From Pseudomonas proteolytica (lineage in GTDB: Bacteria > Pseudomonadota > Gammaproteobacteria > Pseudomonadales > Pseudomonadaceae), in contig NZ_VFEV01000037.1 of assembly GCF_007858275.1 (NCBI RefSeq), positions 1 to 64,000 on the forward strand: a stretch of DNA of 64,000 nucleotides, written 5' to 3'. Below, piece by piece: positions 38,575 through 47,602 of this stretch (position 1 is its first letter; the number at the start of each line of letters is the position of its first letter). Below the pieces are notes generated by a model that did not search any database, was not told where the DNA came from, and was given only the letters and a program-made list of their open reading frames with translations. Made by a program: the position numbers and the translations under genes.

Positions 38575-39357
38575 TCAAATTACCCACCTGGCCTTGCGCT
38601 TCTCGACAAACGCTCGCGTTCCTTCAATCCCTTCTTCCCCGGTCACTGCTTCGGCAAACCAATCGGCAGCCTGATCCAGCAGCAGTTCCAATGGCTGATC
38701 CAGGCTCTGGAGCAACAACGCCTTGGTCCGGGCATTGGCGCGCGGGGCACAGCGCAACACCTGGCCCAACACCTCATCCAGGCGCTGCGCCAATCCCTGG
38801 GGATCATGCTCGACAAAATGCACCACCCCCAGGCGCTGCGCCTTGATCCCGTCAAACCGCGCCGCGGTCAACGCCAGGCGCCGGGCTTGGGTCAGGCCGA
38901 TACGCCGCACTACAAACGGCGCGATCTGCGCCGGCAGCACACCCAGGCTGGTTTCCGGCAAGCCGAACTGTGCCTGGTGATCGGCAATCGCGATGTCGCT
39001 GACACACGCCAGGCCAAACCCACCGCCCAACACCGCGCCTTGCAGCACCACGATCACCACCTGCGGCAGCGCTTCGACTTCCTGCAGCAGCGCGCCAAAC
39101 ACCCGGTTCAAATCACGCAAGCCCTCGCGGCTGCCCGCGCGGCTCATGTCCTTCACATCGCCGCCCGCACAGAAGTGCCCGCCAGCGCCGCTGATCACCA
39201 ATGCCCGCACGTGCTCGTCACGCGCCACATCTGCCAGCACCGTGCGCAGTTCGCTGACCATCTGCAAGCTCATGGCATTGCGGTTCTGTGGGCGATTGAG
39301 GGTGATGTGCAGCACGCCGTTGTGCGGTTCCAGCAGCAGGGTTTCGCAGGCGTTCAC
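38575..39357 (-). CDS. atuE: Isohexenylglutaconyl-CoA hydratase
   Basis: A 260-residue crotonase-fold hydratase. HITLNRPQNRNAMSLQM, the oxyanion region ISGAGGHFCAGGDVKDM and LGVLPAQIAPFVVRRIG are seen. In the atu pathway this step hydrates the carboxylated, isohexenylglutaconyl-CoA intermediate. The start is GTG at 39357, overlapping the atuD stop as GTGA; an in-frame extension of 92 codons runs inside atuD and is rejected. Confidence 0.88.
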   Translation of the reverse strand: MNACETLLLEPHNGVLHITLNRPQNRNAMSLQMVSELRTVLADVARDEHVRALVISGAGGHFCAGGDVKDMSRAGSREGLRDLNRVFGALLQEVEALPQVVIVVLQGAVLGGGFGLACVSDIAIADHQAQFGLPETSLGVLPAQIAPFVVRRIGLTQARRLALTAARFDGIKAQRLGVVHFVEHDPQGLAQRLDEVLGQVLRCAPRANARTKALLLQSLDQPLELLLDQAADWFAEAVTGEEGIEGTRAFVEKRKARWVI

Positions 39358-40511
39358 GACTTTTTCCCCGGCAGCGTGCCCATCAATTTGCAGATGATCC
39401 CCAGCATGATCTCGTCGGCGCCGCCGCCAATCGACACCAGGCGCACATCGCGATAGGCGCGGGCCACCGGGTTGTCCCACATAAAGCCCATGCCACCCCA
39501 GTATTGCAGGCAACTGTCGCTGACTTCGCGGCCCAGGCGCCCGGCCTTGAGCTTGGCCATGGAGGCCAGTCGTGTCACGTCCTGGCCCTTGATGTATTGC
39601 TCGGTGGCCTGGTAGACCAGCGCGCGCAGGCATTCGATTTCAGTGGACAGTTCGGCCAGGCGGAAGTGGATCACCTGGTTGTCGATCAAGGCCTTGCCGA
39701 AGGTCTGGCGCTCCTTGCAGTAGGCGATGGTGCTGTCGATGCACGATTCCAGGCCCTTGATCATATTGGCTGCGCCAAACAGCCGTTCTTCCTGGAATTG
39801 CAGCATCTGCATCATGAACCCCGCGCCTTCATGGCCGATGCGGTTGCGCTGGGGCACGCGCACATCATCGAAAAACACCTGGGCGGTTTCCGAGCTATGC
39901 ATGCCGAGTTTTTCCAGGGGCGGGCTGACGCTGATGCCGGGGGTGTTCATCGGCACCATGATCAGTGACTTGTTGATATGGGGCTTGCCGTCCGAGGTGT
40001 TGGCCAGCAGGCAGATAAAGTCGGCACTGGGGGAGTTGGTGATCCACATTTTGCTGCCGTTGATCACGTAGTCGTCGCCATCCTTGCGTGCGTGGGTTTT
40101 CAAGCCGGCCACGTCGGAGCCGGCGCCGGTTTCCGAGACGCCAATGCAACCCACTTGTTCGCCGCTGATAGCCGGCCGCAGGAACTCCTCGCGCAGCTCA
40201 TCGGAGCCAAAACGCGCCAGGGCCGGGGTGCACATATCGGTCTGCACGCCGATGGACATCGGGATGCCGCCGCAGCGGATGGTGCCGAACTCTTCGGCGG
40301 CGACTATCGAGTAGCTGTAGTCCAGGCCCATGCCGCCGAACTTCTCCGGCTTGGAAATGCCCAGCAAGCCCAGGTCGCCGGCTTTGCGGAAAATTTCGTG
40401 GATGGGGAAGCGCCCGGCTTTTTCCCATGCGTCGACATGGGGATTGATCTCGCGGTCGACAAAAGCCCGTACGGTACGACGCAGCTCTTCGTGTTCCTGG
40501 GTGAAGATCAT
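39354..40511 (-). CDS. atuD: Citronellyl-CoA dehydrogenase
   Basis: A 385-residue acyl-CoA dehydrogenase. N-terminal helical domain, the FAD region CIGVSETGAGSDVAGL with MWITNSPSADF, and C-terminal QYWGGMGFMWDNPVARAYRD. AtuD oxidises citronellyl-CoA to geranyl-CoA with FAD. The assignment rests on its place between atuC and atuE. Its stop overlaps the atuE start. Confidence 0.9.
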   Translation of the reverse strand: MIFTQEHEELRRTVRAFVDREINPHVDAWEKAGRFPIHEIFRKAGDLGLLGISKPEKFGGMGLDYSYSIVAAEEFGTIRCGGIPMSIGVQTDMCTPALARFGSDELREEFLRPAISGEQVGCIGVSETGAGSDVAGLKTHARKDGDDYVINGSKMWITNSPSADFICLLANTSDGKPHINKSLIMVPMNTPGISVSPPLEKLGMHSSETAQVFFDDVRVPQRNRIGHEGAGFMMQMLQFQEERLFGAANMIKGLESCIDSTIAYCKERQTFGKALIDNQVIHFRLAELSTEIECLRALVYQATEQYIKGQDVTRLASMAKLKAGRLGREVSDSCLQYWGGMGFMWDNPVARAYRDVRLVSIGGGADEIMLGIICKLMGTLPGKKS

Positions 40512-40531
40512 TTTTATTGTTCTCCTGATCG

Positions 40532-42148
40532 TTAAAAGCGCGCGGCGCCGAAGCTGTTGGGTTGCAATTGGCGCACCTGAGCTTCTTGGCAGATATCCAG
40601 CAGGTAACCCAGCAAAGTGCGGGTGTGCCGTGGGTCAATCAGCCCGTCATCCCACAGGTTGGCGCTGCCATACAGGGCCGTGGACTGGCTATCGAGTTTC
40701 TGTGCGGTGACCTGTTCGAGCATGTCGAGCACCTTGGGGTCGGGCACCAGGCCGTCTTTCAATTGCTTGGCCTCGGTGACAATGCGCAGCACTTTGCCGG
40801 CCTGGGCGCCGCCCATCACGGCGGTGCGGCTGTTGGGCCAGGCGAAGATAAAGCGCGGGTCCAGGCCCCGGCCGCACATCGCATAGTTGCCGGCGCCATA
40901 GGAACCGCCGACCACCACAGTCAGCTTGGGCACGCGGGCATTGGCCACCGCCTGGATCATCTTCGCGCCGTGCTTGATCACCCCTTGTTGTTCGGATTCG
41001 GTACCGACCATAAAACCGGTGGTGTTGTGAAAGAACAGCAGCGGCGTCTGGCTCTGGTCGCACAACTGGATAAATTGCGCGGCCTTGCTCGCGCCCTTGG
41101 GGGTGATCGGGCCGTTGTTGCCGATAAACCCGCAGGCGCGGCCCTGGATCTGCAAGTGGCCGCAGACGGTGTGGGGATCGTACTCGCCCTTGAATTCGAG
41201 GAAGTTGGAGCCGTCGGCGATGCGCGCGATGATTTCCCGTGCGTCGTAGGGTTTTTTCGGGTCGTCGGGGATCAGCCCCAGCAGCTCGTCAATCGGGTAC
41301 AGCGGCTCGGCGTAGGCCCGCGCCGGTGCAGGCGGCAACCGGTCGTCCCACGGCAATAGGCTGACAATCTCGCGCACGATGCGCACGCCATCGGCGTCAT
41401 TTTCGGCAAGGTATTCGGCGGTGCCGGCAGTTTGCGCATGCATCTGGGCGCCGCCCAGTTCTTCATCTGTCGCCACTTCGCCGGTGGCGGCCTTGAGCAG
41501 CGGTGGGCCGGCCAGAAACAGCTTGGCCTTGCCGCGCACCACCACCACGTAATCCGAAAGTCCCGGTTGATAGGCACCGCCAGCGGTGGCCGAGCCGTGG
41601 ACTACGGTGATCTGTGGCAGGCCCATGGCCGACATCCGCGCCTGGTTGGCAAAGCTGCGTGCGCCTTCGACGAAAATCTCTGCTGCGTAATTCAGGTTGG
41701 CGCCGCCGCTTTCGGCCAGGGTCACCACCGGCAGTTTGTTCTCCATGGCGATCTGTTGCAGGCGCAGGGATTTTTTCAGGCCGGACGGCGAGATCGTCCC
41801 GCCCTTGATCGCACTGTTATTGGCCACCACCAGCATGCGCACGCCGCTGACGTAACCGATACCGGCAATCAAGCCGCCACCGGCCGCGCTGCCGTCCTTG
41901 TCATCGTGCAATTTGTAGCCGGCCAGGCTTGCCAGTTCGAGGAAGGGCGCGCCGGGGTCAAGCAACAGGTTCAGGCGTTCGCGGGGCAGCAGTTGGCCGC
42001 GCTTGTCGAACTTGCCCTTGGCCTCGGCGGCCTTGTCCAACAGGTTCTGTTCCAGTTGGCGCAGGTGGTTGATGGCCGTGAGCATGGCCTCGCGGTTTTG
42101 CGCGAACTGCGGGCTGTGGGCGTCGAGTTGGGAGTCGATGACCGGCAT
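40532..42148 (-). CDS. atuC: Geranyl-CoA carboxylase, beta (carboxyltransferase) subunit
   Basis: A 538-residue carboxyltransferase. RGKLLPRERLNLLLD-like RGQLLPRERLNL near residue 50, the ESGGANLNYAAE region and the C-terminal ARVPKLTVVVGGSYGAGNYAMCGR are typical of the beta subunits of methylcrotonyl- and geranyl-CoA carboxylases. It transfers CO2 from biotin on AtuF. The gene starts three bases after the atuB stop. Confidence 0.92.
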   Translation of the reverse strand: MPVIDSQLDAHSPQFAQNREAMLTAINHLRQLEQNLLDKAAEAKGKFDKRGQLLPRERLNLLLDPGAPFLELASLAGYKLHDDKDGSAAGGGLIAGIGYVSGVRMLVVANNSAIKGGTISPSGLKKSLRLQQIAMENKLPVVTLAESGGANLNYAAEIFVEGARSFANQARMSAMGLPQITVVHGSATAGGAYQPGLSDYVVVVRGKAKLFLAGPPLLKAATGEVATDEELGGAQMHAQTAGTAEYLAENDADGVRIVREIVSLLPWDDRLPPAPARAYAEPLYPIDELLGLIPDDPKKPYDAREIIARIADGSNFLEFKGEYDPHTVCGHLQIQGRACGFIGNNGPITPKGASKAAQFIQLCDQSQTPLLFFHNTTGFMVGTESEQQGVIKHGAKMIQAVANARVPKLTVVVGGSYGAGNYAMCGRGLDPRFIFAWPNSRTAVMGGAQAGKVLRIVTEAKQLKDGLVPDPKVLDMLEQVTAQKLDSQSTALYGSANLWDDGLIDPRHTRTLLGYLLDICQEAQVRQLQPNSFGAARF

Positions 42149-42151
42149 GGT

Positions 42152-43039
42152 TTATTGGCCCTCCTTGAGTACATCCGGCAGGTAGGCGCGGTGAAAACCA
42201 TTGAAGGACGGGCTCGGCGCCTGCGCCTTGTGCAGCGGCCAGGCGCGGCTGCCCAGGCTGGCGGCGCCGTCGATGCGCAGGGTGCTGCCGCTGACGAACG
42301 CGGCGGCGGGGCTGAGCAGGAACACAATCGCCGCGCTGACTTCCGATTCCGTGCCGATGCGCTTGAGCGGCACATGCTCGCGCAGGGTCGGGATCACCGC
42401 CTTGAACGCACCTTCGTAGGTGTCCATGCCACTGGAGGCGATCCAGCCTGGCGCCACAGCATTGACCCGCACCCCGGCGTAGCCCCACTCGAACGCGGCG
42501 GTCTTGGTGAAGTTGTCCATCCCCGAGCGCGCCGCGCCGGAGTGACCCATGCCGGGCATGCCGCCCCACATATCGGCCAGCATGTTGACGATGGCGCCGC
42601 CTTTTGTTCCCAAAGAAGGTTTGCTCATGGATTGGTTGAACACCTCACGCGCCACCAGGAAACCGCCCACCAGGTTGGTGCGCAGTACGGTTTCAAAACC
42701 TTTTTGATTGATCGACGCCAGGGGTGACGGGTATTGGCCGCCAGCATTGTTCACCAGACCGTGGATCGGGCCGTGCGCCTCGATAATCTGGCTGACCAGC
42801 GCCTTGACCGCTTCTTCATCGCGAATATCACAGGCCTGCCAGCTGGCGCGGCCGCCGTCATCGCTGATTTCCTGGGCGACACCTTGCAGTTTTTCCGGCT
42901 TGCGCCCCACCAGCACCACATGGGCGCCGAGGGCTGCCAGTTCATGGGCGGTGCAGCGGCCGATGCCACTGCCGCCGCCGGTGACGATTATGGTCTGCCC
43001 CTGGAACAGGTCGGCTTTGAAGATCGAGTCGAAGGCCAC
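42152..43039 (-). CDS. atuB: Short-chain dehydrogenase/reductase of the atu cluster
   Basis: A 295-residue SDR. The NAD(P)-binding TGGGSGIGRCTAHELA, the VNNAGGQYPSP segment and a Rossmann core are clear. The classical Tyr-xxx-Lys is replaced by HSGAARSGMDNFTK in the catalytic region, as in the 2,4-dienoyl-CoA reductase-like SDRs. Its step in citronellol breakdown is not settled. The start is GTG at 43039. Confidence 0.88.
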   Translation of the reverse strand: MAFDSIFKADLFQGQTIIVTGGGSGIGRCTAHELAALGAHVVLVGRKPEKLQGVAQEISDDGGRASWQACDIRDEEAVKALVSQIIEAHGPIHGLVNNAGGQYPSPLASINQKGFETVLRTNLVGGFLVAREVFNQSMSKPSLGTKGGAIVNMLADMWGGMPGMGHSGAARSGMDNFTKTAAFEWGYAGVRVNAVAPGWIASSGMDTYEGAFKAVIPTLREHVPLKRIGTESEVSAAIVFLLSPAAAFVSGSTLRIDGAASLGSRAWPLHKAQAPSPSFNGFHRAYLPDVLKEGQ

Positions 43040-43051
43040 GGCGAGAGTCCC

Positions 43052-44830
43052 TTAGTTGAGTTGATCAGCGAGGTGGCGGGGCACGGCAATCGGTATTTCC
43101 AGCAGCTGCTGGGCGAAGGCCTTGCCCTGGGGGTCGATGCGCAGGCTGGCGATACCGCCGCCGCCCAGGGCATTCTCCAGGAGGAAGTTAAGGCTGTGGC
43201 TGCCGGGCAGATACCAGCGCTCTACGCGCCCGTGCAGTGGGTCGAGGACGTGGCTCATCCAGTCGACGATCACCTCGGGCGTCAATGCTTCGGCGATCCA
43301 CGGCAAGTAGTCGGGCCGGCGCGCGATCACGCCGATATTGCTGTGATTGCCCTTGTCACCGGAGCGCGCCACGGCCAGTTTGACCAGCGGCACGCTGGCA
43401 TCGGCGCGGCCTTCGGGCCGGGGTGGGTCGAGGGGGGCGTGGGGTGTGCCTAAGGCGGCCGTGGCCGGCAGTTCGCAGGGGTAGGACTGCCCTTGGAAGT
43501 CGACGCTCAGGCTGCAGGCGCGCTTATCAATCAGGAATGAAAACAGGCGGATCAGCGGATACACGGTGGGCCGGCCGCCGACAATGCCAGTCAGCCCCGG
43601 CGCCATACCGGTGGCGGCCTGGGCGATTTCCCGGGCGAACAGCACCAGTGCCTGTTTGCTCGGGTGACGCACCGCCAGTTTGAGCACCACTTCGCGGCAG
43701 TCCTGGCGCCGGGCGTGGGCGCCGTAGGTGGCTTCGCTGCCGAGCAGTTCAATATTGACCTCGGTGTAGGGCGCCCAGCCGCGCTGGCTGAACAGTTCGG
43801 CAGTCTTGTTGATGATCGCCTGGCTGACCCGTTCGGCCTTGGCCCGTGCATCGATGCCGGCCAGCAGGCAACTGGCGGTGCAGCGAAAACCGTCGGGGTA
43901 GGTGGCACTGACTTTGTACTGGTCGGTCGGTGCCTGCCCTTTGGCGCCGTGCAGGCGCACGCGGTTTTCGCCTTGCTGCTGCAGCGTGACCTGGCTGAAG
44001 TCGCAAATCACATCCGGCAGCAGATAGGCCCGTGGGTCGCCGATTTCGTACAGCAGTTGTTCGGCGACGCTCAGTTCGCTGATCAGGCCGCCTGTGCCCG
44101 GTGCTTTGCTCACGGTGAATTGGCCGTCGGCGCTGACTTCGACAATCGGGAAGCCGATGTGCTCGTAGTCCGGTACCTCGCGCCAATCGGTGAAATTGCC
44201 GCCGGTGCACTGCGCGCCACATTCGATGATATGCCCGGCCAGTGCGGCCTGGGCCAGGCGGTCGTAGTCCTGCCACGACCAGTTGAACTCATGCACCAGG
44301 GCCGCGCTGACCACTGCGCTGTCCACCACGCGCCCGGTGATGACGATATCGGCGCCCAGTTGCAGGGCCTGGACGATGCCCGGTGCGCCGAGGTAGGCAT
44401 TGGTGGACACGCACATCGCCGGTAAAGGCGCGCCGCTGAACATGTCGCTGACGCCCTGCAGTTGCTTGAACTGTGGTTGCAGGTCATCGCCCAGCACCAC
44501 GGCGATTTTCAATGGCACCCGGGCCTGGTCGCAGGCAGCCTGCAATGCCGCGGCGCAGGCCTGGGGGTGGATGCCGCCGGCGTTGCTGATCACGCGGATG
44601 CCCTGGCGCTGGATATCGCCGAGCAAGGGCGCCAGCACTTCGACGAAATCAATGGCGTAGCCGGCCTGGGGATCTTTCATTCGCGCGCCGGCCAGAATCG
44701 ACATGGTGACTTCCGCCAGGTAGTCGAACACCAGGTAATCCAGCGCGCCGCCGTGCACCAACTGCGCGGCGGCGGTGCAGGTGTCGCCCCAGAATGCACT
44801 GGCGCAGCCGATACGAACGGTCTTGTCCAT
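43052..44830 (-). CDS. atuA: Acyclic terpene utilisation protein AtuA (DUF1446)
   Basis: A 592-residue protein. The N-terminal part (1-450) is the conserved AtuA/DUF1446 domain, beginning VRIGCASAFWGDTCTAA; a C-terminal extension of about 120 residues (VKLAVARSGDKGNHSNIGV) is the second conserved block. It is required for growth on citronellol and geraniol in P. aeruginosa, with a biochemical role that is not established. The ATG at 44830 is used; 36 codons upstream cross the operator region and are rejected. It is the first gene of the operon. Confidence 0.92.
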   Translation of the reverse strand: MDKTVRIGCASAFWGDTCTAAAQLVHGGALDYLVFDYLAEVTMSILAGARMKDPQAGYAIDFVEVLAPLLGDIQRQGIRVISNAGGIHPQACAAALQAACDQARVPLKIAVVLGDDLQPQFKQLQGVSDMFSGAPLPAMCVSTNAYLGAPGIVQALQLGADIVITGRVVDSAVVSAALVHEFNWSWQDYDRLAQAALAGHIIECGAQCTGGNFTDWREVPDYEHIGFPIVEVSADGQFTVSKAPGTGGLISELSVAEQLLYEIGDPRAYLLPDVICDFSQVTLQQQGENRVRLHGAKGQAPTDQYKVSATYPDGFRCTASCLLAGIDARAKAERVSQAIINKTAELFSQRGWAPYTEVNIELLGSEATYGAHARRQDCREVVLKLAVRHPSKQALVLFAREIAQAATGMAPGLTGIVGGRPTVYPLIRLFSFLIDKRACSLSVDFQGQSYPCELPATAALGTPHAPLDPPRPEGRADASVPLVKLAVARSGDKGNHSNIGVIARRPDYLPWIAEALTPEVIVDWMSHVLDPLHGRVERWYLPGSHSLNFLLENALGGGGIASLRIDPQGKAFAQQLLEIPIAVPRHLADQLN

Positions 44831-44868
44831 GGGAAGTCCTTCTCTGGAAAATCGCTGGGTCGAGACTA

Positions 44869-44927
44869 CCAAGCAAGCGCTTGGTTTGTAAACTCTGGTC
44901 ATAACTTTTGCCCAAGCGCTTGCTTGG
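44869..44927. promoter_or_regulatory. Two mirror-image palindromic sites between atuA and atuR
   Basis: CCAAGCAAGCGCTTGG at 44869-44884 and its exact reverse complement CCAAGCGCTTGCTTGG at 44912-44927. Each contains the palindrome CAAGCGCTTG. In P. aeruginosa AtuR represses the atu genes through inverted repeats in this same gap, so these are the likely AtuR operators. Confidence 0.8.
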
Positions 44928-44987
44928 GTGGCTGTCACGGCCTAAATTGCCGGCCATGACGCAATCAAAGTAGTTGAGGAGAGCAGC

Positions 44988-45611
44988 ATGGATGAGCAAA
45001 AAGCCCTGGAGGTGATGCGCACCATGGTGGACGGCGGGCAACTGACCGACCCCGACAGCGCCCGGGGCAAGCTGCTGCAGACCGCGGCTCACTTGTTTCG
45101 CAACAAGGGCTTTGAACGCACCACCGTGCGTGACCTGGCCAGTGCCGTGGGGATTCAGTCCGGCAGCATCTTTCACCACTTCAAGAGCAAGGACGAAATC
45201 CTGCGGGCGGTGATGGAAGAAACCATCCACTACAACACCGCGATGATGCGTGCCTCCCTGGCCGAGGCGAGCAACGTGCGCGAGCGGGTGTTGGCCCTGA
45301 TTCGCTGCGAGTTGCAGTCGATCATGGGCGGCAGCGGCGAAGCCATGGCGGTGCTGGTGTATGAATGGCGCTCGCTGTCGGCAGAAGGCCAGGCCCAGGT
45401 GCTGGCGCTGCGGGATGTGTATGAGGAGATCTGGCTGCAGGTGCTGGGCGAGGCCAAGCAGGCCGGTTATATCAAGGGCGATGTGTTTATCACCCGGCGT
45501 TTCCTGACCGGGGCGTTGTCCTGGACCACGACGTGGTTCCGCGCCCAGGGCAGCATGACCCTCGAGCAATTGGCCGATGAAGCGTTGCTGCTGGTACTCA
45601 AGGCCGATTAG
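44988..45611 (+). CDS. atuR: TetR-family repressor AtuR
   Basis: A 207-residue TetR-type regulator. The helix-turn-helix is RDLASAVGIQSGSIFHHFKSK (about residues 47-67), preceded by NKGFERTTV. Ligands in P. aeruginosa are citronellyl-CoA-type intermediates. It is divergent from atuA with the paired palindromes between them, so it probably controls both directions. Confidence 0.9.
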   Translation: MDEQKALEVMRTMVDGGQLTDPDSARGKLLQTAAHLFRNKGFERTTVRDLASAVGIQSGSIFHHFKSKDEILRAVMEETIHYNTAMMRASLAEASNVRERVLALIRCELQSIMGGSGEAMAVLVYEWRSLSAEGQAQVLALRDVYEEIWLQVLGEAKQAGYIKGDVFITRRFLTGALSWTTTWFRAQGSMTLEQLADEALLLVLKAD

Positions 45612-45709
45612 GCGTGGCGCACAGGCCATTTATTGTCGGGTAGAAAGTTGTCTCCCCAGACAAAAACGCCTAGCTTAGCGAGATCCAGATTTTGAACGGT
45701 GCACGCCTG

Positions 45710-46507
45710 ATGTTTTCGCCATTGCAGCTGGCTGCAGGACTTACAGTATTGGCAATGGGCACCTTGTGGCAGGCGCAGGTTTCGGCGGCCCAATTGGTCC
45801 GGATCGGTGCCGCGCATTTTCCACCGTACACCGTGCGCCCGGAGCAGGGCGCCGACACCGGTTTGCTACCGCAACTGCTGGAGGCGCTGAACCGTACGCA
45901 GACCGAGTACCAGTTCGTGCTGGTACCAACCTCCATCCCCCGACGTTTTCGCGATTTCGAGCAGGGCCGGATCGACATGGCCATTTTCGAGAACCCGCAA
46001 TGGGGCTGGCAGGATATTCCCCATACCAGCGTCGACATGGGCCTGGAGGACGCCGAGATTTTCGTCGCCCAGCGCCAGCCCGGTCGCGACCAGGCATATT
46101 TCGCCGACCTCAAGGGCAAGCGCCTGGCGGTGTTCAGCGGTTATCACTACGCCTTTGCCAACTTCAACCCCGACCCCAAGTACATGGCTGCGCAGTTCAA
46201 CGCCACGTTGACCTATTCCCATGACAGTAACTTGCTGATGGTGACGCGTGGCCGGGCCGATATCGCCCTGGTGACGCGCTCCTACCTCAGTGACTTCATG
46301 GTGCGCAATGCGGACACGGCCGGGCAGTTCCTGGTGTCGGAGCGCATTGATCAGGTCTACCACCACTACGCGTTGCTGCGGCCCAAGGCTGCGATCAGTG
46401 GCCCGGCGTTTGCCGCATTGCTCAAGGGCCTGCGCGACAGCGGCGAGCTGTTGAAGATCTTCGAGCCGTACCGCATTGAGGTGCTGGCGGTGCCCGACGC
46501 GCGGTGA
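45710..46507 (+). CDS. Orphan periplasmic solute-binding protein (SBP_bac_3-like)
   Basis: A 265-residue precursor with a cleavable signal peptide of about 25 residues ending QVSA-AQ, then a single Venus-flytrap domain (RIGAAHFPPYTVRPEQG, DMAIFENPQWG, VTRGRADIALVTRSYL). No permease or ATPase is adjacent, so it may be a sensor partner or a divergent amino-acid binder. The start is uncertain: ATG at 45710 gives a normal signal peptide, whereas a TTG six codons earlier also fits. It precedes the PvdS-type promoter of pvdY. Confidence 0.82.
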   Translation: MFSPLQLAAGLTVLAMGTLWQAQVSAAQLVRIGAAHFPPYTVRPEQGADTGLLPQLLEALNRTQTEYQFVLVPTSIPRRFRDFEQGRIDMAIFENPQWGWQDIPHTSVDMGLEDAEIFVAQRQPGRDQAYFADLKGKRLAVFSGYHYAFANFNPDPKYMAAQFNATLTYSHDSNLLMVTRGRADIALVTRSYLSDFMVRNADTAGQFLVSERIDQVYHHYALLRPKAAISGPAFAALLKGLRDSGELLKIFEPYRIEVLAVPDAR

Positions 46508-46524
46508 TCCGGGAACTGCCGGCT

Positions 46525-46548
46525 TAAATTTTTGTGGCTGGTTCACGT
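46525..46548 (+). promoter_or_regulatory. PvdS-dependent (iron-starvation) promoter of the pvdY-like gene
   Basis: TAAAT at 46525-46529, 16 bases, then CGT at 46546-46548, preceded by GGCT. This is the iron-starvation box recognised by the sigma factor PvdS. It lies 40 bases before the ATG of the acyltransferase gene. Confidence 0.85.
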
Positions 46549-46588
46549 CACTTCGACTAACTGTCGACGATTATCGTGAGCGCCCTCT

Positions 46589-47602
46589 ATGCCCAATCCC
46601 CAAGACTTGTCAGTCCTGCCACTCCCGGCAGGGCCAGCCCTTAACGCAGACGAAAGCGATGGCCGCCTGACCCTGACCGTCGCCGGCCAACCCCTGGTGC
46701 GCCTGCGCCTGGAGCGTGGCGAAACATTGCATCTGCACTTGCAAAGCCCCGGTGAGGTGCCGTCAGTGCAGGCGTTGTGGGCTGCAGGTTACTGGCTGTT
46801 TGCCCGCGAGCCCGAACGCCAGCACCTGGCCTGGCACCTTGAACACGCCCCGGACGAGGCCCTGCGCAGCGGTCTGCTGCTGGCCACGGAGGTGGCGGGG
46901 CAATTTCGTTGCGAACGCACCCTGTTCTGGCAATTGCCGCAGCCGTGGCTGGGCCAGGCGTCGAGCGGTGTTTACCCGCAGCAGATGGTCATCAGCACGG
47001 GCAAGCGCCATCCCCTGCGTGCGCCCAAGCCGTGCGGCGAAGTCTATCGACGTTTCGATGCGCGCCTGGGCGCCTGGATCTCACTGCGCACGCTGGAGAT
47101 CGATGTGGACCTGGCGCGCTTCAATCGCTGGCAGAACAGCGCGCGAGTCGCCAACTTCTGGCAGGAAAGCGGCAGCCTGGAGCAGCATCGTGACTATCTG
47201 CACAAGCTTGCAGCCGACCCGCATACCTTGACGTTGATCGGCTGTATCGACGATGAGCCCTTTGCCTATTTCGAGGCGTATTGGGCCAAGGAGGATCGCA
47301 TCGCGCCGTTCTATGAGGTGGACGACTACGATCGCGGTATCCATATGCTGGTGGGGGAGGAGCATCACCGTGGGCCGCACAAGGTCGCCAGTTGGCTGTC
47401 GGCGTTGGTGCACTACTTGTTCCTCGACGACCCGCGCACCCAGCGGGTGGTGGCGGAGCCGCGGGCTGACAACGCGAGGATGATCGGCCATATGCACAAC
47501 CAGTGTTTCCACTGCGAGAAGGAATTCGATTTCCCCCACAAGCGTGCGGCGCTGATGATCCTGGGGCGGGAGCGGTTTTTTGAGCGGTGTGGGTTGGTCT
47601 GA
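46589..47602 (+). CDS. pvdY: Siderophore-type N-acyltransferase (pyoverdine hydroxyornithine acetylase, PvdY-like)
   Basis: A 337-residue GNAT-superfamily protein of the IucB/AlcB type. The N-terminal half is poorly conserved; the C-terminal acyltransferase part has EPFAYFEAYWAKEDRI, HMLVGEEHHRGPHKVAS and VVAEPRADNARMIGHM. Such enzymes acetylate N-hydroxy-ornithine or lysine before assembly into a siderophore. A PvdS-type promoter directly upstream and the adjoining pvdS support a pyoverdine role. PvdY and PvdYII naming differs between species, so the symbol is tentative. It is convergent with pvdS, with a 353-bp repeat-filled gap between. Confidence 0.87.
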   Translation: MPNPQDLSVLPLPAGPALNADESDGRLTLTVAGQPLVRLRLERGETLHLHLQSPGEVPSVQALWAAGYWLFAREPERQHLAWHLEHAPDEALRSGLLLATEVAGQFRCERTLFWQLPQPWLGQASSGVYPQQMVISTGKRHPLRAPKPCGEVYRRFDARLGAWISLRTLEIDVDLARFNRWQNSARVANFWQESGSLEQHRDYLHKLAADPHTLTLIGCIDDEPFAYFEAYWAKEDRIAPFYEVDDYDRGIHMLVGEEHHRGPHKVASWLSALVHYLFLDDPRTQRVVAEPRADNARMIGHMHNQCFHCEKEFDFPHKRAALMILGRERFFERCGLV

